A stretch of 64,000 nucleotides of DNA from Patiria pectinifera (Eukaryota; Echinodermata; Asteroidea; Valvatida; Asterinidae), in assembly GCA_029964075.1 (NCBI GenBank), contig CM057149.1:6086465-6150464 (forward strand). Reading direction: 5' to 3'. The notes under the pieces are model-generated. The model ran no database searches, was not told the DNA's origin, and saw nothing but the letters and a program-made list of their open reading frames with translations. Below, one piece after another: positions 55,436 to 64,000 of this stretch. Numbering within the stretch: position 1 is the first letter of the stretch; each line of letters starts with the position of its first letter. The translations under genes and the position numbers were made by a program.

Positions 55436-55935
55436 AGTGAACAAATAATGAATGTTTGTGAGTGCAATGGTAAGAATAATTTTGTGAGGTGACGGATGAA
55501 ATTATTCTTTCCATTGCACGAACGTGAAACATTCATTATTTGTTTCATATAACACCTGAATAAATCCTTGTCATCTGATTGGTTGACTTTTAATAGCCAA
55601 TTTATTCAGGTTAAAAACTGTTAAAAGTTTGACAAGTTCGTCATATTTATATTAATGCAAACTGTTCAACAGGTTGAGAACAATCATATTAAATTTATTT
55701 CGATTTAAAACAGCGCCACCACCAGCAGTAGTGACACCGTACAATGAAGTTCTATTCACCGTGCAATAGAACTTCCATTGTACTGTGCGCTGCGCACCAT
55801 GTGCGCGCCGTGCGTTGGTACGTATAATTCAATGACATGTGATCAACGATCCACCAATCAGATGACGGGGATTTATTCAGGTGTTGTAATAAAGTGCAAT
55901 GACGGTCAGTAGGAAAACATTTTGACATTGTCATT
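55436..55935. mobile_element. Compound foldback
   Basis: Two inverted pairs: AAATAATGAATGTTTGTGAG with its partner near 55530, and CACCTGAATAAATCC...ATCTGATTGG with CCAATCAGATGACGGGGATT TATTCAGGTG near 55855. A third hairpin, CAATGAAGTTCTATT / AATAGAACTTCCATTG, is at 55742-55777. Probably two nested elements. Confidence 0.55.
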
Positions 55936-56924
55936 ATTTACATGCGTGCCTGATGTGTTTTACAAATACTGTAAAGATGTAATAATTTTTTTTATAAAAA
56001 TTAGTGATTACTTGACTTTGTATTGTACATGCAGGTATACAGAATAATTAACTGATTGATTTTAATCTGATACAAAGGGAACTTTTTTAGTAAGGTTAAT
56101 GAGGAGCTATATGTGCCAAATTAAAAAAAAAATCAAAAGAATTTGGGCAAGTCCAAGAATTTACGCATGCTATGTTCCACACGTATCAAAAGTTTAACCC
56201 TTTAAGATATTCATGGATTTCTGGTTAACTTTCCAGCGCTCATATTTGCATAAAAACAATGAATAATTCAACAAAATCAAGTTGGAAAGGCCTCGTGGCT
56301 TCGCCACTTGTGCGTGCTGACTTAATCTTTGCTCCAGTCGCTTGGTGCTTTCGCAGCTCCGCCGCTCTAAGCCACGATGGCCTTGGCGAAAGGCTATCTT
56401 TTGAGGTGAGAGTTGTGCATATCCCATCGACAGCAGTTCCCTCTCAAAAATAAAAAAAATAGTGGTAGCCGCCTGACCTTCTTTTGGTGTTATTTGTATA
56501 TATTTAGATTTTCACTGGACCTAACCACAGTGCCCACCATAAATTCAGTGGAAAATCAATCTAAACTAAGCACCAGGCAGTCCCACAGGAGAGGCGTGAT
56601 ACGAGAGACGCCCCACCAATTATACCAAAACGCCCCTGACTTGGTGAAGCTCAGGCAGCGGGCAGGACTCTCTCGTCACTGGCCTGACAAACGGTCACAA
56701 AACGGTATCGAAGTTGACAATTTGAGTTCGTAACCACCAACATTTCAGTCCTTATTTATTCAGTCATTCAGGCCTTTCTATTTTTTCAACCATATTATCA
56801 GTATTTTCATGGAGAACTTCTCAAATAGTTCCATTTCCAAATCACACAAGTGTCATCTTCTGACATGCTGCTTCGACTCGAGACCTTCATTTCTGCTTAA
56901 GACTGTCGTTACAAAGTCTCATTT

Positions 56925-57085
56925 CTTTTGTCATTGTTGCTGGCAAGTGTGTAAAGTGCTCGCCCCTCACCACTGTGGCCCAGGTTTGATTCCTGGCTCG
57001 GACCATAATGCGAGTGGAGTTGTTGGTTTATTCTCTCCTGTGCCACGAGGGTTTTTCTCCCGTCGCAAAAATCAAGCCTATCCAT
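56925..57085 (+). mobile_element. Truncated SINE, same family as 42255-42605
   Basis: GTGTGTAAAGTGCTCGCCCC, the B-box-like AGGTTTGATTCCTGG, and TTCTCTCCTGTGCCACGAGG plus GTTTTTCTCCC. The body and tail are missing or replaced. Confidence 0.65.
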
Positions 57086-57565
57086 GATGTCTGGCTGAGC
57101 TCCTTGCTCGGACATGGGTCATATGGCAGCAGCTTAAGGCGTCGTGGACATTTTTGAAAGAACCTGCATTATTTCATCGGGCCAGGAGCCCGAGTTAAAC
57201 ATACCAGTATATCTTGAAAAAAGAACATGAAAAAAGTAAGACTGCTGCAAACTGCTTACTGACTGGATGGACCTGAAATGTATAAATCTAAAAATTAATG
57301 TGGCCTGACGTTGCGAACTTAGCAAGTTCTTCTTCAGAGGCTAAAACAGAAATGGATATAGTATATCTTCTGATAATAACCAATAACCATGATGCCGTGA
57401 CTTTAAGGGGTGGGGGGGGGGGAGTCCCATCATTGTCTACCCCGTCAACATTTTTCCCAATATCAGTTTCACTTTTTTTTTCATGCTGAGCCTTAAAATC
57501 GTTTTTTAAGCAAATTTCATGCAATTCGGACAAACCGCGCTTGCAACTTCCCACCACACCTTCCT

Positions 57566-57833
57566 CGTAGGCCTCGTAGCCGAGCGGTTAGAGCGTGGAG
57601 CTACGGAGTGGAAGGTTGGCGGTTCGAATCCCATTCGGACCAAAAACTGGAAAACTCTCTCTGACGACCCAACAGTAAAATGGGTACCTGATTCGTTCAG
57701 GGAAGGTAAGACGGCGAGAGGAGAGGACTGGGCCCCGCCACTCATATGCCGCGCCCAAGACACAGTGGACCTCTAACATCCCACTGCCCCTACGGCCAGT
57801 AATGGCTATGGGATCTTTACCTTTACCTTTACC
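57566..57833 (+). mobile_element. tRNA-derived SINE with (CTTTAC)n tail and target duplication
   Basis: The head GTAGCCGAGCGGTTAGAGCG (A box) and GCGGTTCGAATCCC (B box) look close to a real tRNA. The body follows, then a CTTTACCTTTACCTTTACC tail. CACCTTCCT is present on both sides (about 57557 and 57836), a typical retroposition duplication. It looks relatively young. Confidence 0.82.
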
Positions 57834-58148
57834 CCACCTTCCTAGATTTTGAGAAGTCCAAAAATAATTCCCTCTTTTTGAGGGTTGATGCTTATGATTT
57901 CAAGGACATTTTGTCAATTTTTTGCATTAAGAAAACAATAGTACTTTGAAGCCGCTAGTACGCAGGAAGGTGACTGTTTTGCTTGAAATAGGTGTAATTT
58001 ATTTATTTTTCTCTAACCCTTGTTGACCTAAAATGCAAGCTGCAGCTACCATTTCAACAAATCATTGATTCACATTTTGTTTTAAAAGCAAGCTCATATG
58101 CACAAGGTTTTATCGATTTACAATAATTACATGGTGTTTGCCTTTAAG

Positions 58149-58515
58149 CAGGCGCGGTTCTAGAACCAATATTTTTGGGGGGCTAGCACGGTGGGTCCAA
58201 AAAAATTTCAGGGAGGTGTGCTGAAATGTTGAACGGTTATTTTTTCCAGACACTTAGACCTCCGAAAATCAATAGGTGGGTGGGGGTGGGTGGGGGGCTC
58301 AAGCCATATTTTCAGTGGGGAGCGCCAATAAATCCTAAAATCATTCACAATATATTAACTAATGCACCCTTGTCACGGCTATTTCTTCTTTAGGGGAGAC
58401 CGTTCGCATGTACATGCATTTTTTTTTTTTTTACGGAATTTATTTGGGGGGGGGGGGGCAAGACAAAATTTTTGGGGCTACAGCCCCCCCTAGCCCCCCC
58501 GTAGAACCGCGCCTG
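58149..58515. mobile_element. hAT MITE (367 bp) with perfect 8-bp duplication
   Basis: The ends CAGGCGCGGTTCTAGAACC and TAGAACCGCGCCTG are inverted. CCTTTAAG flanks both sides exactly (58141-58148, 58516-58523). The interior has G-rich and C-rich arms and no coding frame. Confidence 0.88.
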
Positions 58516-58707
58516 CCTTTAAGTCTTATCCAGTGTCTTCAGATGAACTGATTTTTGAAATTAATTTATGAACAACTCTTCAGAGAAAGTGGCTAAAAGT
58601 ATTACATTGAAAAGAATATCTCTGTCTTGAAAAATGTTATAAAAGTGTATATTAAGTCAGAAACCCATAATATTGAAAGCATTCAAAACTCCATGCTTTG
58701 CTTCCTT

Positions 58708-58876
58708 AAGGCCGGTTCACTTGGCGCGAAAGCGAACGCGAAATTGTGACGTCAAGGCATGTTTTTGTGCTGCGAATTCGCAAAAGTTAAACACATTTCA
58801 ACTCCGGCGAATTTCGCAGCGAATGCTTAGTGACGTCAAATTCGCATTGCATTCGCATGAAGTATGAACCGGCCTT
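58708..58876. mobile_element. Small MITE, AAGGCCGGTTCA ends (169 bp)
   Basis: AAGGCCGGTTCA and TGAACCGGCCTT are an exact inverted pair. Inner inverted words include GCGAA/TTCGC and GACGTCA. No target duplication could be fixed. Confidence 0.6.
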
Positions 58877-58929
58877 CATACAATCATTAAAGTAATTATT
58901 CAAGCTGTGGGCATGGTAAAAGATGGCAT

Positions 58930-59216
58930 TCATGCACCACAGAATGGTTCAATGCGAGTAGATGGAATTGGTGCTGTGTGTGTGGTATGATCCGTTATCC
59001 AGAATATTATACAAATATATATTGAATGCTTCGAGTGGTGTAGTAAAACTAGCCTCCCGAGGTGATCCATGGACATTCTATTTTCCCTGAGGCGAAGCCG
59101 AGAGAAAATAGAATGTCCATGGATCATCGAGGGAGGCTAGTTTTGCTTCACCACGAGATAAAGCATTCAATATTTGTTTTATAACACTTCACCCACAGAT
59201 TCTGCTTGATTTTAAT
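58930..59216. mobile_element. Foldback family with CCATGGATC hairpin, copy 2
   Basis: A long hairpin centred near 59093: GTGATCCATGGACATTCTAT TTTC with GAAAATAGAATGTCCATGGATCA, then AAACTAGCCTCCCGAGG with the inverted GAGGGAGGCTAGTTTTG. It is followed by TTATAACACTTCACCCACAG at the edge. Confidence 0.65.
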
Positions 59217-59473
59217 ATTTTAAATTATTTAAATCTGAACACAGTTGAAATAAACTTCAATTTCAATACAAAATTGGTGGAAAATGTATTTCTCTCTTCC
59301 AAACTACCCCTTAACGAAATGTTTGAACCCAAGTCTGCGGCGCGCTCTCTTTGGAAAAATATGCGCAACGCGCACACAAGCATCCATTTGCACACAAATA
59401 CCGTGTCGTTGGACATTGATACAAAAATTCCGCTTTCCTTGAAAATGACAACACACCCAGGTGTCGTGATTTC

Positions 59474-59578
59474 ACAGGATGCTTGAGACTATTATTCACT
59501 TACAGTCCAGTAAGGTATTTCATAATAATTTGGAAGTTTTGTTTTTTGATGTTTGCAAATGTTGCATATTACCTTTAA
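59474..59578. mobile_element. Fragment of the TTAA MITE family
   Basis: Matches only the terminal 100 bp (CAGGATGCTTGAGACT ... TTTGATGTTTGCAAATGTTG) with a decayed end (ATTACCTTTAAT). Confidence 0.6.
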
Positions 59579-59635
59579 TTCCTTTGATTTCGAATTTTTA
59601 TCAGAAGGGATTGGGGGTTATTGGTGGGTAGCCTT

Positions 59636-59945
59636 TTGTCGAGGCCCATGCGGCAATCCGGACACGTGAGCACCCCGGATGCTGGCACGTAAAAAGACTA
59701 TAGCACGCGGCTTCACCGCTCGTGCTACTCTGTTTACTACGTGCCAGCATCCTGGGTGCATCACGTGTCCAGGCAGCCGCATGGGCCTTGACTAAAGGGT
59801 GTGGGTGGGGTGGATCTAAACTTGGGTCAAGAACAAGTGTTTTGGTAGCCTTTAGTCAAGTCCCACGCGCTTACCCGGACACGTGATGCACCCCGGCCTC
59901 GCGGCTTTGCCGCTCGTGCTAGTCTTGACTTGACTAAAGGCTAGT
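59636..59945. mobile_element. Pair of foldbacks with TAGCCTTTAGTCAAG ends
   Basis: First hairpin: CCCATGCGGCAATCCGGACA CGTGA, ending in TCACGTGTCCAGGCAGCCGC ATGGG. Second: TAGCCTTTAGTCAAGTCC ending GACTTGACTAAAGGCTA. Both contain CACGTG and ACGTGCCAGCATCC words, so they are probably two members of one family side by side. Confidence 0.6.
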
Positions 59946-60529
59946 GTTTTGGAGGAGCTCCTCAAATTTTTACGTTGCAAATTTATGAACCATTTCAGAA
60001 AAAAATGAACACATAATGAAAACTACCCATACATCAGCTTCAAGTTGTAGCATTTCATCATACATTTTATAAATTATATATGCTTACTATAATTATACAA
60101 ATTGTTTTAAAGTAATGTTAAGTACATTGAACACAAATAATATCAGACACCATGTAGTTTCCGACTGTCTAGACAGAATATGTAATATTGTTAGCATAAA
60201 GAAAGAGCATGTTTATTATAAGAACAAAATCAAGGATTAAAAATTCTACTTTTTTTCAAGAAGAGAAAATAAAAAGATCACTAGGCTAATTAATCTTCTT
60301 TAGTACTACTAGGTGATTACTGGACTTGGTCCTTGTTTTTAATAGCTGTAAAAATAGAGTACAAGGTCTATTGTAGAAAGCCATCTAACTTTAGTTACCC
60401 GAAAAAAGTATAAATCAAGAAAACAACTTCTTTCTGTTGTCAAGGCGATGTCATTCTGAAGCACTTTTTTTTGGCTCACTGTTATGATTATTGCTATAAA
60501 ATGAAATGTTTTTGAGTCCATCTTAAGTC

Positions 60530-60668
60530 AATCACAAGGCAATCACGAGTCAATCATAAGGCAATCACAAGGCAATCACAAGGTAATCACGAGACAATCA
60601 TAAGGCAATCACAAGTCAATCATAAGGCAATCACAAGTCAATCACAAGGCAATCACAAGTCAAATCAC
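60530..60668. repeat. 11-bp minisatellite, AATCACAAGGC
   Basis: About 13 units of AATCACAAGGC with variants AATCATAAGGC and AATCACAAGTC. The preceding 600 bp is AT-rich with nothing recognised. Confidence 0.8.
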
Positions 60669-60725
60669 AACAACTAACAGGACATGAACAATGACAAAGG
60701 AATGCCAGCCATTGGGACGACTTGT

Positions 60726-61164
60726 GGGTGCAGTGAACTAATTCAAGTGAGAATTTCCACGCGAGTTGATTAGCATAAAAAGTGACCCCACAGTTTCTTT
60801 TGAAAACGGGGTCCGTTTGGCTTTAAAAACGGTGGAATTGTGTAAATGTAGCCAAGGATCAACTCCCTGGTTTTTGGGCTTCCATCTGAGGGCAGGCTTG
60901 ATAAAATTACGGTTGAAAAATGGGTCCTATTTGCCTGAGAAAGTGGAAGGATGCCACTTGTAAAACGGCTACATGCAGGCTTGGGAACTGTCACTTTTCG
61001 GGAGGTGATTTTGTCTTGGTGTGAATATTTGAAAATGTAATCGGCTAATCTACCCAAAATTGAAAATGAGAAACACCAGTGATGTCGACTTGCATGTTGT
61101 TTTGCCCTGAACTTTGTTGATTTTACACTGTTTTCAATGAGGCTTGAATTGGTTCAGTGCACCC
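60726..61164. mobile_element. Inverted-repeat MITE, family D copy 2 (about 439 bp)
   Basis: The left end GGGTGCAGTGAACTAATTCA and right end TGAATTGGTTCAGTGCACCC are inverted. The interior matches 39600-40062 in opposite orientation, including AACTCCCTGGTTTTTGGGCT and AAGTGGAAGGATGCCACTTG. Confidence 0.68.
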
Positions 61165-61354
61165 TATACTTGTAATTGGTTTGTGACTTACGATATCTTG
61201 AGAAGACTTGTCTACATCTGTTTCCTCTCCTACCTGAACACTCCATGCAAACAGTGCAAAAAAATTCACTGTGGTCTTGGGTCAACTACACTGTACGCTA
61301 TTTGCAAGCAATAGTTAACTTCCCCATATCAAAACTAGTACAGCAAGCCTTATA

Positions 61355-63155
61355 CAAGGTGTGGGAAAAACAGGAAACCCAAATGGCAGGACCATTTTTT
61401 TAAAAAGAAGTTCAGCATGTATAGTCAGGTGGCTTATTAGGCCCAATTTTTGACAAGATTGTGACCGACTGGTCCAAAGCGCCAAACTTGGCAGATATAT
61501 TGTTATAGCCTTGGAGAAGATATTTAGAAGGGGTGACACCTGAAATTCTTTTGGGAAGGGAGCCTAATTTGCATCAATCATTAATCCCTTCCGTGTAATA
61601 TATTTACTCCGATATTTGAGTATATTTTTTATTTTTTTTATTTTTTGAAAAGTATATTTTGGTGATTCCACTTACACATCCTTACTTCACTAACATTTTC
61701 TAAAGCATTTAAGACTGACTGAATAATTATGAGGACAAAGTAACAATCCAAAATGGCTACTATTATGCCATAAAGTTGCGCGCATTTATCTTGTCTCCAG
61801 ATATCATCAAGTTGTCTTACCAAACCTTAGTATTGATGAGCTTCAAATTCACCAAGTTGCTTACTGGCACAGTAACTCGATTAAAACTTCATGAAAAATC
61901 ATGTGAACAATGATAACATTGTGATATTTAGCCCACAAAACAAAAACGGGGAACTTGATCAAGTCCCTCACGTTAGGCAGGCTTTGCCTAATGTTTAGCC
62001 CTATTTACGGACACCTCATTTCCCCTCTCTTTGTGTTTGTGGGCTAAATATCAAGATGATATAATTTTTCACATGATTTCCCATTTATTTCTGTTGGAGT
62101 AACTGTGCCAGTAAATATCTTTGTGAATTTGAAGCTCATCAATACTGAGGTTTAGCAAGACTACTTGGTGATATAAGAGGGAAAAGGAAATGCGCGCAAC
62201 TTTAGGATATAATGGCAGCCATTTTGGATCTATATTATGTCCTCAAAATCTTCAAGTCTCTGATATGCTTTAGAAAATGTTATTTAAGTAAGGACATGTA
62301 AGTAAAATCCCCAAAATATACTTTTCAAAAAATACAAAAATTAACATCTAACCAAATATGGGAATAAATATATTACACGGCAGGGATTAACGCTTTATGC
62401 AAATTAGGCACCCTTCCCAAACGAATTTCAGGTGTCACCCCTTCTAAATATCTTCTTTGGGGCCATAAGAATCTATCTGCCAAGTTTAGTGCTTTGGACC
62501 AGTCGGTCACGATTCCAACCGTATGCAACCTGACTAGTAGCACTTCAAAATCTAGGATATGAACGCCCAATTAAAAAGCTTTCTTTTGGTACAAAAATCA
62601 TTCAAATCAATCATGCACTTTATAAGTTACGGAAGTTTAAACACAATTTAACGTTTTAAAGTTCTGTCTTCAGATCGCAAAAAAAGTAAGTGTTCTTTCG
62701 GCAAAACGAAAACAATTCACATAGGTATGTGTGTGAATTAAAAAACTGGTCCTGCCATTTGGGCCCCCCAAAAAAGTCTCTGGTTTCTGGTATGGAGCTT
62801 GCCCCAAAAGTGGTGCGGCGACGCGGCTTTTTTTTTATACTTTTTTTTCCTTCAAATGTCGGCTGATGACTGCAAATGGTGCCTGACTAAATTTAGTGCA
62901 AAATGTATTGGAGCCCAGATAGGCCACATAAGCTAATACTCGATCGTAACCCCATCTAAAAACACGTTAAAATTGTGCAGCAGCAGGATTCCAGTCAAAC
63001 CAGTGAGTTTGGCGGTTTGAGACATCATCTTACATTGAAAAAAAAACTTTTTAATTTTGCTGCTGCGCATGGCTACGGCGACGCGCGCACATACCAGAAA
63101 CCGGACTCTTTTTTTTTGGCCTTGGGTTTCCTTCTTTTTTTTTTTACTCGCCCTG
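61355..63155. mobile_element. TA-flanked foldback element, copy C (1801 bp, interrupted)
   Basis: TA at 61353-61354 and 63156-63157. The left end is CAAGGTGTGGGAAAAACAGG, the right end CTCGCCCTG. Arms extend inward to about 62000 (for example ATTTGGTTC/GCCATTTTGGATC regions and CCCACAAA...TTTGTGGGC). The right arm is split by a Harbinger-type MITE at 62762-63121. Outer parts match copies A and B. Confidence 0.75.
62762..63121 (+). mobile_element. Harbinger/Tourist-type MITE, copy 4 (360 bp), nested
   Basis: GGCC ends, terminal repeat AGTCTCTGGTTTCTGGTAT against ATACCAGAAACCGGACT, and TTG duplications at 62759-62761 and 63122-63124. Joining the flanks after removing one TTG gives CATTTGGGTTTCC, which matches the intact opposite arm of the host foldback. 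Confidence 0.9.
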
Positions 63156-63159
63156 TAGT

Positions 63160-64000
63160 AACCTCTTTGACTTGACTTTGGGCCACAAAATTAGCAATCT
63201 CAACATTTCTGATACGAAATTCACTAACAAAAAGATATCTACTTGTGCATACATGAACGTTAATCAAGGCACGTACAGCAAGGCATTTTAAATACAAGTG
63301 GTGCTATACTCAAAATATAAAAAAAAAACTTAAATGTTTTTTACACATTGACTAAATACTGAAATAATGTTTTTGGATACAGCCCACTTAAGATACAAAT
63401 TGTTACATTCGATCAATATTAGTATTCGATCAATATAAAAACTCATCTCTCACTTTTCATCCATATTTTAATAGGCTAAATACATCAACTGTTACAAAGA
63501 TGGGATGGAACAATCTAATTGCCATCCACATGAATAAACATTTCATCAGCTATTTCAACGATTTCTTAAGATGAGCATTTCTTATAGGAGAAATGCCAAT
63601 CTCTTATTACTTGGTTTAACGGGAAGACATGTAGGGGAACTCAATTGTGCAAATGAATGACTAGTACTGGAAATAGTACAGGATCTCTGACGTTAAAATT
63701 TACGGCGCTATTTTGTCATTTGGTACTCCACATGGACACTCACATTAACAACATAGATTATTAACACTGATTCGACACAAAGTTCAACATACCGACTTCA
63801 TCAAGTCTTTGAATTCAACCAATCAAGGAGATCCATGGAGCATTACTTATTCACCAATGGAAATAGAACAGTCCATGGATCACCGAGGGAGGCTATTTTT
63901 TTTTTACTACACCACAAGTTAAAGCAGTCAATATTTGTTATGTAATACCTCAGCCACAGATTCTAATTGACTTGGAGAGAAAACTTGTTTATTTAATTTA
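63160..64000. other. No gene seen; third CCATGGATC foldback near the end
   Basis: AT-rich sequence without coding signal to about 63820. At 63825-63990 the family of 52290 and 58930 recurs: GATCCATGGAGCATTACTTA, CAGTCCATGGATCACCGAGG, then ATACCTCAGCCACAGATTCT. The copy may continue past the window. Confidence 0.5.

Larger units (their letters stand above)
53789..57560. other. Downstream of the sialyltransferase, no gene seen
   Basis: Contains a GGGAGACC...-type fragment near 54120-54360 that shares GCGCCCTCTTTTGTTGGCGC with S28 intron 6, a foldback at 55095-55285, another at 55436-55935 and a short SINE copy at 56925-57085. Otherwise AT-rich with no coding signal. Confidence 0.5.

Noticed and set aside
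60530..60668. A CRISPR-like direct repeat
   Set aside because: An 11-bp minisatellite with no spacers.

Overview
This is a eukaryotic nuclear window with long, intron-rich genes in AT-rich DNA packed with small DNA transposons, foldback elements and tRNA-derived SINEs. The gene families, the low coding density and the frequent ACATGTAC, TAGGCCTA and ACCGGTA words suggest a marine invertebrate deuterostome, most likely an echinoderm or a relative. That is an inference and I cannot name a species.

Three protein-coding genes can be assembled exon by exon with consistent splice phases. (1) 2227-12066, plus strand: a ten-exon, 537-residue secreted S28 serine carboxypeptidase of the PRSS16/PRCP type. 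(2) 13971-24719, minus strand: a four-exon, 283-residue TIMP-like protein. It keeps the HPQ..FC.ADFV block, the FKG strand and the C-terminal cysteines. It has lost the N-terminal Cys-x-Cys that metalloproteinase inhibition depends on, and apparently the two cysteines that would pair with it. This is the most interesting gene here. (3) 35073-53788, plus strand: a seven-exon, 408-residue GT29 sialyltransferase of the ST6GalNAc type with sialyl motifs L, S, III and VS intact. The three are not an operon. All act in the secretory pathway or outside the cell, but a functional link is only a guess.

Layout. 1-2226: intergenic, small palindromes and a mini foldback. 2.2-12.1 kb: S28 gene, introns with a SINE, hAT remnants and hairpins. 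12.1-14 kb: short convergent gap between the S28 and TIMP-like genes, holding a Harbinger-type MITE and a hAT-like element. 14-24.7 kb: TIMP-like gene, with an 8 kb first intron full of elements. 24.7-35 kb: intergenic, with a foldback flanked by a 9-bp target duplication and several GAGTC/GGGTC satellites. 35-53.8 kb: sialyltransferase gene. Its third intron is almost entirely a 21-bp minisatellite of about 3.4 kb that starts exactly at the splice donor. Its sixth intron holds a multiply nested transposon stack. 53.8-64 kb: no gene seen, only foldbacks, SINEs, a hAT MITE with a perfect 8-bp duplication, and a 1.8 kb foldback interrupted by another MITE.

The long open frames at 45.6-48.9 kb are by-products of a repeat unit divisible by three and are not genes. 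No CRISPR array, bacterial operon, rRNA or intact virus was seen.
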